Source: Knoxdaviesia capensis (lineage: Eukaryota > Ascomycota > Sordariomycetes > Microascales > Gondwanamycetaceae). Taken from it: a DNA stretch of 64,000 nucleotides. Numbering within the stretch: position 1 is the stretch's first letter; each line of letters opens with the position of its first letter. Below the pieces are notes generated by a model. It was not told the origin of the DNA. It was given only the letters and a program-made list of their open reading frames with translations, and did no database searches. Of this stretch, positions 46,301 through 58,279 are shown one piece after another. The stretch covers positions 4,205,541 through 4,269,540 of the forward strand of contig LNGK01000008.1 in the NCBI GenBank assembly GCA_001510575.1, in the 5' to 3' direction. The position numbers were made by a program, and so were the translations under genes.

Positions 46301-48133
46301 TCAAGATAACGACAGCCCCTAAAAAAAGAACCAGCCAGCAGTGTGTCGTACCAGGCATCACCATATTCCTTCACTAGCCGCCTTTCCCGTGTCCCGGCAC
46401 CTAGCACGATGCCGTCTCCCAGCTTCCAGTTCAGGGCCCCGACAATACAGTAAAAAGTCTCCCGGAATGATAGCGAAGCGAGCCACGCTCACTCAACCCT
46501 CAACGGAAATCCTCTGGTCCACTAACGACGACAGGGGGGCGTGGAAATCTAGGAACTGGGTAACGCGGGGTAAGAGGCCAGGCCAGGCTGGCCTTGGTGA
46601 TGCTGGTGCTGTGGGGATTGGATGAGCTTTGCCTTGTGATTTTTTATTTCTTTTATTCGTCTTTTTTTGTTGGACAACCAGACTCAGAGAATATTGTGTT
46701 GGTCTCCTGTTCAGAGCAGGTCTATCTCGGAGGCGATGGTTTGGGAATTCCAATGTGTCCTCAGCAGCCCATCATACCCTTCCATGTACAGCTCCCAACT
46801 CACCCGTTCCAGTTCGTCCTGCAGCCGAACGGAATGCGTGATAGAATTTCCCGTTCCACAAACGTGAAGTCACGGGTTGAGAGCCCCAGCATCAGCTTGG
46901 ACCTTGGGGAAATATGAGATTCACCCGTCTCGGGCTCTTTGTCCATGTCCACGCAATATATCCAACACTGCTACGGGCATTTATATCCGAATGATGCAGC
47001 CAAGAGCCCTGAACACCGGCTTCCAGATGTTGCTCTGCGTCGGAATTGGAAGATAATAATGCAGATAGAATCCACGCGTCCACAACTACATTTGTCAAGA
47101 AGATATAAAGCAAAAAAACTCTTCTCTCCTTTGGCCATTTCGATTCCCACCACAATACTTTCCTTCTTGTCCCCCTTTTTCTTTTTCCAGCCCTGTGATC
47201 AGGCACCACGGCCGGACTCTCAAGTAGCACGTAGGCCGTCCCGGCTTTTGACTTGTTGCCGCTACCCCTTGGAATGCGATCCGACATTTTGCTCGTCTAG
47301 CAGTTGTGACAGGAAGGTTTGTTTCGTGGCCTGGCTAGAGAGAGAATCTAACACACTAGATCAGGAGGAGTCTTCAGCCTTCAAACACCATCGAAGTTTT
47401 GATTTTGATGTCTAGGGCTTAACCCTAACTCGCCCAACCTCTCGCCGTAATATCGACTCCTTGCCTCACCCAGTAATACTTGAACGCACTTGTACGAATC
47501 TGGGAGCATGCATGAATCCATTCTGTCGGCAATTCCCATTTGCACGTCATTTCTTGGGGGTTCCTTATTGGACAAAATGTCCTTTGCTCTTTTTTTTTTC
47601 TTTCGTCTCAGCTGGAACGATGAATTTTTCTTTGAGTTGGAGAATAGGGCGGATGGACGTAGTATCAGAAGTTTTCTCCTGCTAGTGAGAAAAAAAATCC
47701 CTTCCGTTTTCTTCCTTTGTAGCCAGACGAGATTCCCCCGATTGCCTTATTGACGGAATCGGTTCCATTCAGAACAGCTGTGGGTCAGTTGTCCAAAAGC
47801 AAAACCGGAGTCCCGTTGGCTGCTGCGTTCCCATCTATTTCCCTCAAACTCCGGTGCTTCTCGCATTCTGCACCGATAGCGGTGGCCCCGTCTTCGTTGT
47901 CTTCCTTTTTCTCTTGCTTGAGCCCACTTTATCTAGCCTGCACATAGACTTTCTTTCCTTGTTTTTTTTATGTCAACGTAACTCCAACTCTCTTTCCGTT
48001 ATCAGAGGTCGTCTTCGGCTCGTGTCTCGTGTCCCGTCTCGCAACCTGAACCTGCCGTGCTCTTAGGGTTCCCTTTGTTCACCGGCCCATCTCAGTCATT
48101 ATCTACGGAATAACCCTCCCAAATACTTGAATA
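43301..48133. other. 4.8-kb region with no supported gene
   Basis: Bases 43400-43880 upstream of the C2H2 gene are purine-rich on plus and include a GT run near 43840-43859. Bases 43900-47700 contain only short frames. Bases 47850-48060 are CT-rich on plus and fit the leader of the GRGGAGN-repeat gene. Telobox-type AACCCTAA (47421-47428) and TTAGGGTT (48063-48070) motifs flank this leader. Confidence 0.5.
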
Positions 48134-48758
48134 ATGGAAGTTTATCGCAGAGTTGGTCGCGGAGGTGCCGGAAATTTCGTCTCCAAGGCGGATGCCGAAG
48201 CTCTGGAAAAGCCGGATGTGAGTGATTGAATCATTGATTTGGTGGTGGGGTTGGTTTGTCGTGAACCCTAGCCACAAACCCTTACCCGTTCGCAAACGAC
48301 ACCATCCATCACAAGAACCACCCCGAAGGCTATGTCCGCGATACCAGCAAATCTAACTCTGAATCCAGGACGAGGAAGCCCTGCGCAAATCCGTAACGCC
48401 CGTGCCAGACCCGGCCCACGCGCACCCGGGCGTGCAGACCCACGTGTACGGCGGCCGTGGCGGGGCCGGCAACTTCGCGGAGACGTCCGCGATGCCTGAC
48501 ATTGCGTCGCACACTCACAATGACGCCACTACCGCCGACAAGCGCGCGTCCACGGCGGCCGCGGCACCGAGCCGTGGGGGCCGGGTTGGCTGGTCCGGAC
48601 GTGGCGGCGCGGGGAACTGGTCCGACGCCGCACAGGCATTGGAGGCGGAGCGCCAGCTTGAGGAGGAGAAGAAGCTCCGGGAGTCGGTGGATGCGAAGGT
48701 CAAGCTGGCGGTTGATGCGGGGCTACCGCTACCGCCCAGGGCTCATAACCGGGACTGA
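48134..48758 (+). CDS. GRGGAGN-repeat protein (DUF3602-type)
   Basis: Exons 48134-48217 and 48369-48758 (151-bp intron GTGAGT..CCAG, phase 0) give 157 residues. Three copies of an R-G-G-A-G-N motif are spaced along the protein: GRGGAGNF at about 8-15, GRGGAGNF at 57-64 and GRGGAGNW at 105-112. They are separated by polar, Ala-rich linkers, and a charged helix near the C-terminus (ALEAERQLEEEKKLRESVD) looks coiled-coil-like. This matches the fungal DUF3602 family, whose role is not established. The RGG-like motifs suggest RNA contact, but that is speculation. Two telobox-like elements lie nearby, one just upstream and one in the intron at 48264-48270. Confidence 0.9.
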
Positions 48759-49257
48759 GAGCATGTGTTTCCATTGACACCCTAGGCCTATTTCACAGTT
48801 GGTTTCTTTTTGTTGTTTCCAGTGTCTGTTTGTTAGGGATTTATATGCCGTCCCAGCTATATTATTTGCCATATACACGTGTGTGCGTTTTCAGTCCGAG
48901 TGTGCTTTGATGCTTGGAGTATTTGCTCGTTTCTTATTTTAGTTCTTCTTTCTCATCTTGCCCTTTAAATGAAAGCATTTTCACAGGGTGCAAGGAACCG
49001 GTAAAGAGTAATACGCATAAAATTTCATAAGACCAACTGCTACTGTTGTTCACTTGCAGTTGGCCATTCAAAACCAGACACAATAAGTACAAAAGTGAGC
49101 CCAAAATAGATGTAACGCCATGCCCTTGAAGTTCTTTTCCGGTCGCAAAAAAAAGGTTTTGAAACAGCACAACCCAGACGCTGATGAACGAGAAACCGCC
49201 ATGAAAACATAGTGTAGCGGGGGGAGAGGCAGTACCGAGAGATGGTCCACACGACTA
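48759..49257. other. Convergent 3' spacer
   Basis: About 500 bp between the stop codons of the GRGGAGN gene and RLP24. T-rich at 48800-48970; no coding signal. Confidence 0.6.
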
Positions 49258-50113
49258 CTACTCGTCGTCCATGTCAACATCCTCATCACCGTCATCGTTA
49301 TCATCCTCCTCGTCCTCCCAACCAGCGTTCTCCTCGTCCTCAACAACCTCCTCGCCACCATCGACAAGCTGCACGAAGCGAGCCTTCTTGCGGATAATCT
49401 CGCGGCCAAACACACGCGACTTCTCGGGCTCGGCCTGGATCTCGGCGATCTCGTCCTCGGTGAGGCCGGCCTCGGCGAGGCGGCGTTTCTCCGAGCCGCG
49501 CAGCCGCGGGAGCAGGTGCTCGTTATTGGCGACCAGCTCGCGCGCCGTCGCCAGCTCGCGCTGCCGCCGGCCGGCCATGCGGCGCTTGTAGAACACCCGC
49601 TCGCGCCGCGCGCGGATCTCCGAAATGCGCTCCATCGCCCGCACCGTCTTGGCCACCAGCTCGCGGTCGTAGCGCACCGGCACATTGCGCCGCGCTGCAA
49701 ACTGCAGCGTGCTATCGACCGTCATCTCCTTACCGGCCGCCTTGCGGAAGACCTTCGTCCACTTGAGCTTTCGCGGGTTTCGCTTCATTTTGAACTGTAT
49801 ACCGCCAAAAGCATGTCATTAGTTAGTATGGGTCGCTTGCCAGTGTCACCAAAACATTCGAAGAAACCCCCAAAACGGAATATATCGACTGTGGTCCTTT
49901 CGCTGCCCGTCTCGCTGGGGAAGGGTGGGTTCGTACGTTTTTGTGGCATTTGCTCCGACAAAATCTGAAAACTTTTGCATCGTTCCGCACAAAGGTGATG
50001 CCTTTGCTGGGGTACGCCGGCCGCGAACAGAAATAGCAGGTTTCAATCCTAATCGAACGTTAGAAACACTCTCGCGGTAATGATCCAGTCGGTAGGTACC
50101 AATCTCACCTCAT
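49258..50113 (-). CDS. rlp24: Ribosome biogenesis protein RLP24
   Basis: Exons 50109-50113, 49937-50048 and 49258-49794 give 217 residues. Introns are 60 bp (GTGAGA..TTAG) and 142 bp (GTACGA..ACAG). The first exon is only five bases, so the second codon is split. RLP24 is the L24e-like placeholder on pre-60S particles; it recruits the AAA ATPase Drg1/Afg2 and is exchanged for Rpl24 in the cytoplasm. The zinc ribbon is intact (C6, C9, C32, C36 in ETCYFCSRPAYPSKG and FRFCRSKC), followed by HKNFKMKRNPRKLKWTKVFRKAAGKEM, which is almost invariant in the family. The middle is a long basic helix region, and the tail is highly acidic (last 25 residues nearly all Asp/Glu). Length and order match fungal RLP24. 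Confidence 0.97.
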
Positions 50114-50570
50114 TTTGTCTGATTTCGTGCTTGTGAATCCTCCAAGAGTGCTGAAATGGTTATGATACCACAGATTTTAGAGAACTGTCTTTGGGCTGTT
50201 TGAAATCTTTTTTTCTTGCTTTTTTTTCTGCCACCTTGCTTATCGATAAGTCGGTGGGGCTTGGTCCAAAAATGGGGGCGGTCTAACAAAGATCACGTGA
50301 ATACCTCAGGCAACAAAACCCATTGTCTTGGTGTCTCACATTCTTCGGATTCTTCCTCAGATTGGATTGGAGTGGCCCAAAGACAATTTTTTTATTGGAA
50401 TCAGCTATTCACTAAATGGTGAGTGTTCTGGTCTGAAGAACACTCCATCAGATCATCGTTCAACGACATTGAAGTACCAAGTGATGGCAAAGTCCGGCGA
50501 TGGTGGTATGTCGGGTTGCACTAGTGGAGGCAACATATACTGGTATTGCGAGACGGCGAACATAACCAGA

Positions 50571-50642
50571 GGCCTCGTGGCGCAACGGTAGCGCGTTCGA
50601 CTCCAGATCGAAAGGTTATCCGTTCAAATCGGGTCGGGGTCA
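50571..50642 (+). tRNA. tRNA-Trp (anticodon CCA), intronless
   Basis: A 72-nt cloverleaf can be folded by eye. The acceptor stem GGCCTCG pairs with CGGGGTC (two G-U-type pairs), the D stem GCGC pairs with GCGC around a 7-base loop, and the anticodon stem TTCGA pairs with TCGAA around CTCCAGA (anticodon CCA at 50603-50605). The 5-base variable loop is followed by T stem ATCCG/CGGGT with loop TTCAAAT and discriminator A. A and B box sequences fit Pol III internal promoters. No intron follows the anticodon. Confidence 0.95.
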
Positions 50643-50651
50643 TCTAATCTC

Positions 50652-50656
50652 TTTTT
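50652..50656 (+). terminator. Pol III T-run terminator for tRNA-Trp
   Basis: Five T residues begin nine bases after the tRNA 3' end, the usual Pol III stop signal. Confidence 0.8.
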
Positions 50657-51526
50657 GGAGTTCTTTTGGCTCCTCACGGCACCGTGGATCCTCCAAAATC
50701 CTTTCCAGGGTGCACAGGCAGAGTGGAGTGGGGCATGCCCGTCTCAGAGGAGCTCCTAACCGCTTCCTTTTTGTGTCCCCGAACAGTATCATGCATAACT
50801 GGCAAAAGGATTCGGAGGGGGGGGGTCAAGTTGGCTGTGGTTGGCAGGAAGTCTGTACTCGTAGAAGCTTGATTCAAGACTGGCCTCTTGTAGTCCTTCT
50901 TACACTAGTCAACAGTAATGTTGGCGGACTTGGCCTGGTCAGCCGTGGCTGGGGGGACATTCGCCGATAGAAGAAAGTCACTGCCAAATAAGGTCGTGGT
51001 TCTGTCTACTGTAGGTACCCGACTGGGTGCAGAAGCGAATATACGGCTGCAGGATATAAAACACCTATGAACCCCACTCCGCCGGAGTTTCTGGATGTGA
51101 CAACTCAACCATCGTCACACATCTGTCCTGCCTTAGCCCCGGACACGCAGCGAGCATTCCCCGGGACGGAACATGATCGGAGCGGTTCCGATAGCACAAC
51201 CCCAACCCTAGAAATGCCACATCACGTGACGGCGTGGTCGTATTTCCCAAAGCAGCGTTTGTCGCGCTTGCATGGCCCGTTTGACGCGACCAGAACCGCG
51301 CTGCTGCCTATGGTTTGGACTTCCACTTAAACATCCGAGGAAGACGTCGAACGCCAGGCAGATTTTGATTTGAGAGATCCGTTTCCTGTACACAGTCTCT
51401 TCCTTTTTCTCAATTTTCATTTTACAAGGCAAAGACAAAACGCTTCCTAAATATACCTAGTCCGTCCGTCCTTGGCTCCCTCCTTAACACCCCCGTTTGC
51501 ACAGCTCAACAGCAACGTTCATCGCC

Positions 51527-54110
51527 ATGGCGGACAAGGAGGCATGGATTTTCATTGTCGACCTGGGGCAGACTATGCTCAACTGCAATGGCGGGCGGGT
51601 TGAGTCCGATTTGGACTGGAGCATGCGCTACGTGTGGGACAAGATCGCCCACATTCTGTCTCTGAACCGGAAAGGCATCTTTGTCGGCGTGGTCGGCCTG
51701 CGCACAGACGACACCAACAATTCCATGGCCGATGAAGAAGGCTATGGGAACATCTCGGTGCTGCTGGAGATGCAGCAGATGACAATGCCGGCGTCGCGCA
51801 TCCTCCGCGAGAGGATCCAACCGAGCTCGGCTACTACTGGTGATGCCATCTCGGCTATCATTGTCGCCACGGAGATGATGACCAAGTTCACCCGGGAACT
51901 GAAGTACCAGCGCAAGATTGTACTGGTTACTGATGGCCTGGGAGTCATTGACGAAGACGGAGAACTTGCTCCCATCTGGAAGGCTATCAACCGAGCCGGC
52001 ATCCAATTGACCATTCTGTATGTCCCTCTGCGGAAGAACTCGAAACCGGAGATGTTGATTAGAATCTAACCAATCTATGACCATTTCATCCACACAGGGG
52101 GGTTGATTTTGACAGTCCTGATATTGGCTATAAGGAAGAAGACAAGCCTAAGCTTAAGGTACTTTGCCGACTTTAACACTAAGACCGAGATTCAGTTGGA
52201 CTAACGCTGGTTTCCCAGAGAACAAATGAGAGAATTCTGAAAAACTTGGTTGAAAACTGCGAGGGCGGCCAGTTCGGAACCATGTTCGAGGCAATCGATG
52301 GACTGACCATCCCCAATATCAAACGCCCGCGGCCCTACAAATCCTACGAAGGCACGCTCACGCTTGGAGACCCAGCCGGCTCAAGCCCATTTGTCAAGAT
52401 CAATGTTGAGCGCTACTTCAAGACACGCGCGGCGGCGACCTTGTCCGCCAGCACCGTGGTCGTCACGTCCGAATCCGGGGCGTCGGGTGCTGAAAACCCC
52501 GGCCCGTCGGCGGATTTTGGTGCGGTCCGGCAGGCGAGAACGTATAAAGTCAACGACCCTGATGCTCCTGGCGGCAAACGCGATGTCGAGTTTGAGTCTT
52601 TGGCAAAGGGGTATGAATATGGCCGCACTGCCGTCCATATTAGCGAGTCAGAGTTCAACATTACGAAGCTTGAGACCACGAAAAGCTGCGGTATTCTCGG
52701 ATTCATCAAGGCGGAAAAGGTAAGCTTTAGCTGTCCCGTCTTCTCTTCCTGCCTTTCAACTAACCTTACCCCTCCATAGTTCCACCCGGTCCTCCGCATG
52801 GGCGAAGCCGGCGTCTGGATGGCGAGCAAGATCAGCGTTCAAGACCAGCTTGCGCTTTCATCACTGATCCAAGCGCTTACACAAACCAAGTCGTATGCGG
52901 TCGCCAGATTCGTGGCGAAGGATGGAAAGGAGCCCGAGATCATTGTGCTGGCGCCTGATGCTGAGGAGAACTGCCTCTACGACGTTTCTCTCCCGTTTGC
53001 CGAGGATATCCGCGGTTACCAGTTTCCTCCGTTGGACCACGTCATGTCTGTCACCGGCACTACCATCTCCAAGCATCGCTTCCTCCCATCCGATGATCTG
53101 TGCAAGGCCATGAGCGACTATGTTGATGCTATGGATATATCTGAGTACAGCTTGGACGCAGAGGGGTAAGTCAGATACCGCTTTTGTCACTCTCACCCGA
53201 ATGAACCACTAACATCTTATTTCCGGTGCAGAAATTCTGAAGAGTATCTCACGACAGAGCAACTCTTCGACCCCTCAATCCACCGGGTGAAACATGCCAT
53301 CCAGGACCGTGCTATGTTTCCGGACCACCCGGTGCCTCCGATCCCCAAGAACCTCCTCGAGTTCGCGAATCCGGCGGAAGATCTGGTCCAGGGAGCAAAC
53401 AGGCAGATCCAGCGGCTCGTCAGTCTGGCAGAGGTGAAGAAGGGTAAGATACTTTGTCCGCTTTCACGATGTTCTGCACATGTTCTAACCAATGCTCTCA
53501 ATACACATAGTTCCCCCGAAGGCCAAGGGCAAACGCCGCCGCGAGACCGTCAAGCCGCTGTCCGGCCTCGACATCGACGCGCTGCTCTCATCGTCCAAGA
53601 AAGCGAAGCCCGCCGCCTCCGCCTCCACGAGCCAGGCATCCACCGCTACGCTGACCGGCACGACTATATCGACCGACAATGCCATCCCGGAGTTCAAACA
53701 GGCGCTCGAATCCGCCGATACGTCTACGGAGATCGCCGATGCTACACGGCAAATGGGCGCGATTGCCCGCAAGCTCGCCAAGGATGGCTTTGGCGACGCC
53801 AACGACGGGCGGGTTATCGAGCACGTTGGCGTGATGCGCGAGGAGCTCATCCAGGTGGAGGAGCCTGAGCTGTACAACGACTTTATCCGCGATTTCAAGG
53901 CCCGGTTGCTCTCGGGCGAGATGAACGGGGATCGCCGCGAGTTGTGGTTCAAGCTTATTCGCATTTCGCGGCTGGGACTGATCCACTCGGGCCAGTCGGA
54001 GGCTTCCAAGGTCTCGGTTGAAGAGGCTATCAAGGTGAGTCCCTCTGGATTTATGGTTTCCTTATAGACATACTAATGAGTCCTGAGACATACAGTTTTA
54101 CAACCCGTAG
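51527..54110 (+). CDS. ku80: Ku80 subunit of the Ku DNA end-binding heterodimer
   Basis: Seven exons (51527-52017, 52098-52158, 52219-52719, 52780-53165, 53232-53443, 53511-54034, 54096-54110) give 729 residues, close to the usual fungal length. The six introns are 60-80 bp with good GT-AG ends, and all junctions are in phase. Ku80 pairs with Ku70 to ring broken DNA ends in non-homologous end joining and also acts at telomeres. The N-terminal vWA domain starts MADKEAWIFIVDLGQTM and contains RKIVLVTDG. The Ku core follows (about 240-460; FHPVLRMGEAGVWMASK, VARFVAKDG), then an arm (IHRVKHAIQDRAMF), a basic linker (PPKAKGKRRRE) and a C-terminal helical domain resembling the Ku-PK-binding fold (about 600-720). 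The last exon codes only FYNP. The ATG context GCCATGGCG is strong. Confidence 0.97.
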
Positions 54111-54617
54111 AGGTAACTGCGCCCCTCTGCACCACATTTTATGAGTCCACGAATAGCTAGCTGGCTGGATGATGGATACACAGTATCTTCAAATGCTAGA
54201 AACTACTAGGATAGGAAGGGACATGGAAGGTTTTAAAAATGAGTATCTTGTTGCATTATGAAGACGCAAAAAGCCGGGAAGACCCTCTTCTGCGGTATCG
54301 CTATCCGAAGACCCTTTTCTGTGGTATCACTACTATGTATCACTAACTCCTCAACTCCTGAACCAGTAGAACCTGAGCCATGTGCAACAGAAAAACAAGG
54401 TAAAAAAAAAAGGAATGTAGGTGAGTTTTGCAGACAATGATGTCTGTCCTCGCTAGAGAAACTGTGTGTGTAAACAAAGCTTTGCAAAAAAGAAATTTCA
54501 CAATGGCCTGTTTACCTGTTTGTGAAAGTCTTGCTTCTCCTGGAAAGAAACAAGCAAACCCTCAACCTCCATAACCACCATCCGTTCCATCCCCCCCATC
54601 CCCAAGGAAGAGATTCC
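54111..54617. other. Convergent 3' spacer Ku80 / Gfd2-like
   Basis: About 500 bp, AT-rich, no coding signal. A short repeated phrase (GAC-CCT-TTTCTG-like around 54280 and 54310) is visible but unexplained. Confidence 0.5.
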
Positions 54618-56798
54618 TTAAGACGAGGCAACCTCGGGCTGGCCCGGGCCCTCAAGGCGCAGAGCCACGGCCAAGGCCAGGGCAGCACGCAGTGTGTACG
54701 CAGCATCGTTTCCAGCGTTGTGCAGGTTCTTGGAGTCCAGGCCAAGAGACATGAGCACATGCTGGAGGCCGCGGATCTGCGGGCTTCCCTGCCAGTAGCA
54801 GTGCAGATCGCCAGTGTCAAGATCGGGCCAGCGGGCCAGCAGCTTCGCGCCGGTGTCTTTGTCGATGATCTCGTCAAAAATCTCGTCGAAGAAGACACCG
54901 TTGGAAGTCAGGAAGGTAATGTCGGCCGAGATTCCGTGGCCAATAACCACAATCGGGCGCGGCTGGGTGGGGGCGTTGAAACCCTCGGGGAACGGCTTCT
55001 GGTCCGCAACAACAGCCTCAATGACTTCCTTCATGGCGGAGGCAAGATCTGCCGTCCACGCTTTCTTGCTTTGCCTGTTTTTTGTGTGTGAGTCGAGTTT
55101 TGAAAATGTTAAAGTCTGGCGAGGAGAGAAACGATGAAGACTGACGAAAGAACAACGTGAGCAGAATAGACTTACCCGAAATCGAACTGGTCAGGGCATC
55201 CCTTAACATAACGGAAATTGGCGGTGCCCAGATGCTCCCGAAGGAGAAGATGCTCATGAACAATGAACGGCCACCATCCCTCGCCCTTGATTCCGGGGGC
55301 AACACCATGCGCGCGCTTCATGTCGAGAATCGACAGACCGACCTCCGTGATGACGTTCCGGGTCGTCTCCAAGGCCTCGATGTCGATAGCAACAAGGATA
55401 GGGAACCGAGGATCGGTGAAGGGGGGGGCACGGTTGAAGAACTCCTCGGTGACCCGCATAGCCGCCTCGATCGTTCCGTCAGGGCTCATAAGTTTCTCCG
55501 AAGGACCGAGCAGACCCAGCATGACCATGCAATTGTGCGAGATGTCCTCGCGGCGCTGAGCAACGGCCCGGGCCTTGCGACGAGTCTTCTCGCGGCGGCG
55601 GTCGGTGCCTCTGGATGAAGCCCCCGAGAAGTTCATGATGGCATTGAGCATGCCGCGCAGAGTCTCGCGACCCGACGGTGTGGCGGCCGCAAACTTGGCG
55701 GTCAGGGCCGCCACTGCCGTCTCGTCGGCCAGAGTCTCGGCCAGCGTCTCAGCCGCACCAAACTCTTCAAGGCTTGACACACGCGCAAGATACTTCGGAG
55801 CCGGAGCTCCACCCTTGCCGAACTGCAGCAAGAACCGGTCGGAAGGCGCTCCGACCGGGATGGAAAGCTTCGTTCCCAGATGAAGGTTGACCCAGTCAAG
55901 GAAGTTGACAAACTGGTCAGTGGTGGTGAAGTAGAGAATATTCTCAGGCTTCTCTGGATGAACAATGTAAAAACTGCACAAAAAAACACAATTGGTAAGT
56001 CAGCAACCAAGGGAAAAAGACAAAAGAAAAACACATGACCCCTTCATCTTGCGAAAGAACAGATAAGAGCCACTGTGGCTTTGTCACTTACATATCCCAC
56101 GACATGTTCTGGAACACGTTGTTGAAATAGGGGCGAGCCTGGGTCATTTGAAATCATGGTTGTTAGTCCTGATGATCAAAGCTGATGATATTTTCACAGG
56201 CAGAAAAAAAAAAGAAGAAAAAGTGACTTACCCGAGGCGCATTTGAACGGCCAATGAAGCAGGAAGTGTACGTGGTGATCATCTTCCAGGGGCAAAGCAG
56301 CATGTGACCATGAAGCTCATCACCAACGTTCATGTTTCCAATCAGCTTGCGGTCAGTGGTGATCTGCTCAAGCTTAGCAGCATCGATGTTCTCGATGATC
56401 ACAGCCACAGGAAGAGGACCTGCAGGGGCAGCATCCTGGGCAGCAGCAGCGCGAGCCGGAGACTCGGCAGCAGACTCGGTGCCAATGTAGGCACCTCCGT
56501 GACCGGCAACATCTCCCATGTAGATCATGTGGTCCGAGTCATCGGACTCAGAGCTGCCACGAGGAACAGCAACGAGAGTGTTGGCACCGGGAGCGGCCGA
56601 GTGTCCGGGAACATCAGCGGCGTTGTCGATGAGGGAGATGGTCATGACCTCACGATAAGTCGGGGGGTTACCGCTCGATGAGATGGTGCCGACTCCCGCA
56701 GTCTGTCCGACAGCAGTGGGTTGGTCAGTGGTGTCCAGATTCGAACCAAAATACTCACCTAGGCCAGCAAGGCGCCGCCCGAAGTCATTGGGATCCAT
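54618..56798 (-). CDS. Gfd2/YDR514C-like DEDDh-fold protein
   Basis: Exons 56232-56798, 56092-56138, 55176-55973 and 54618-55074 give 622 residues. Introns are 93, 118 and 101 bp, all with GTAAGT donors, and in phase. The N-terminal 130 residues are low-complexity. A conserved section follows (HGHMLLCPWKMITTY, APRARPYFNNVFQNMSWDI, YIVHPEKPENI). The C-terminal half has an RNase-H/DEDDh exonuclease-like arrangement: D402-x-E404 in VAIDIEALE, D522 in HGISADITF and H589-x4-D594 in HNAGNDAAYTL. Yeast Gfd2 and YDR514C carry this domain; Gfd2 is linked genetically to the mRNA-export helicase Dbp5. The candidate acidic residues are all present, so nuclease activity is plausible but not shown. The ATG at 56798 is chosen because the upstream frame is a Phe/Leu-rich leader. 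Confidence 0.85.
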
Positions 56799-58279
56799 TG
56801 CAACTATTTGAGAGACAGACAAAGCAAAACAGTTAGACAAGTGAAGGCAAAAGTCAAAGGAGAGGGCATAAAATAAAAGACAAAAGTATGAAGCCATGAA
56901 TGAAAGAATGCTCAAGTCTTGATAGAGGAATACGGGTAACTTACTGAGCGCGGTAGTGAATTCAGATTGAAATGGTGTGTGAAGGGAAAAGAGTGTGTGA
57001 TGAAAGAAGGAAAAAGGAAGAGACAGAAGAGAAAGAAATTTCAGAGAGGGAAGAAAGAAATAGGGAATGATTTTTTCCCTGTTTGCAAACGCTTCAGATG
57101 AGGAGAAGAGGTGATAGGATAGATGAGAGAGCGAATATCTACCAGTCACAGCTTCGTCCGTCCCGAGTTGCCGTCTGGTTACTAAGTCTCGACAGTAGTG
57201 ATTCACGTCGACCCAGATATATAGTCAGGGGTTGTTATGTAGTGTAGGTGAGCACCATGATTAATAGATACTGCTATATATGTGTCGTCATGAGGAGGAG
57301 TAAGTAGATATATGACGTGGGAAAAGGTATGGGAGAGATTCTAGAAATAGAGACATGCTATATCATGTCAAGGAGAGACCTGTTTATGAGAAATCTTGGA
57401 CATAAGAGAGGGAAGGGGGATTTCTGATTCTAAGATATAAAGTAGAGTTGCACAAGCACACTCATATATACAGGAGCAAACAGGGCAAGCGCAGGCAGGA
57501 TACATGCATCTACAAGCGGATATATGCATATTGGGTCGGAACATATAAGTCGGTAGGCAGGTATGGATATATGTATATGCATACCGAAAAGCCAGACATC
57601 AAAGGAAGGAAAATAGAGAGAGTATGTAGTTGACTAGAATGTAGTTGGGTATGGCTGTGAGAGAGAAATCACACCCATTAGATCACCATATAAAGCACAC
57701 CTGTGGACAGAGGGACTCATATTAGTAGAGTGGCAAACATGAGCAGAGTGGCATTATATAGAACCAAGATAAAGGCTCTGACCAGGTCAAGTCCTGGACA
57801 GGAGAGGAGAAATAATGTACAAGATATGAAACATTTAGAACAGACTGCCACAAGCAGTGCGTGAGTAGATAGGGCAGGCCATCGCCAGAGTATATAATCA
57901 TGTCCGAACAGGACAGCTCCAGAGGATTGGCACATGGCACAGAGTGGGTGTCTGGATGGGCAAGCCCAAACAGAAAAAGTGCGGCCCCCAAAAAGAACCC
58001 CCCAAAAGCATGAAAACGCCGACGCTATGAAGACAAGGGGAAGGAATAGTTGGTGTCACAAGGTCGGCCAACTTGGGCATTTGGCACAAGATGGGACCGG
58101 AGGCGAAGGTGGGGGGGGGCGCTCGAAGTATAATAGGTAATAGTACAGAAGAGAAGGCCAAGGCCGGGTGTTGATCAGATGAACCCCGGGTACGAGCCGG
58201 AGCGGCGCGTGCATTGATCCGCCGAAAGAGGAGAAACACGGGGTCGGGACATGGGAGAGCAATCGCGAGATGGCCCCGC
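56799..58279. other. Upstream region of the Gfd2-like gene, no gene supported
   Basis: About 1.5 kb. Bases 56990-57120 are purine-rich on plus (CT-rich leader for the minus gene). Bases 57240-57600 have many TATA/ATATG stretches. No domain-bearing frame. Confidence 0.5.

Larger units (their letters stand above)
50114..51526. other. Divergent upstream region RLP24 / Ku80 containing a tRNA gene
   Basis: About 1.4 kb between two divergent start codons. It holds tRNA-Trp at 50571-50642. A single telobox-type AACCCTA lies at 51204-51210, about 320 bp before the Ku80 ATG. Nothing else is supported. Confidence 0.55.

Noticed and set aside
56703..56758. A GTGAGT..ACAG intron inside exon 1 of the Gfd2-like gene
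   Set aside because: It would be 56 nt and shift the frame; the uninterrupted frame continues into conserved sequence.
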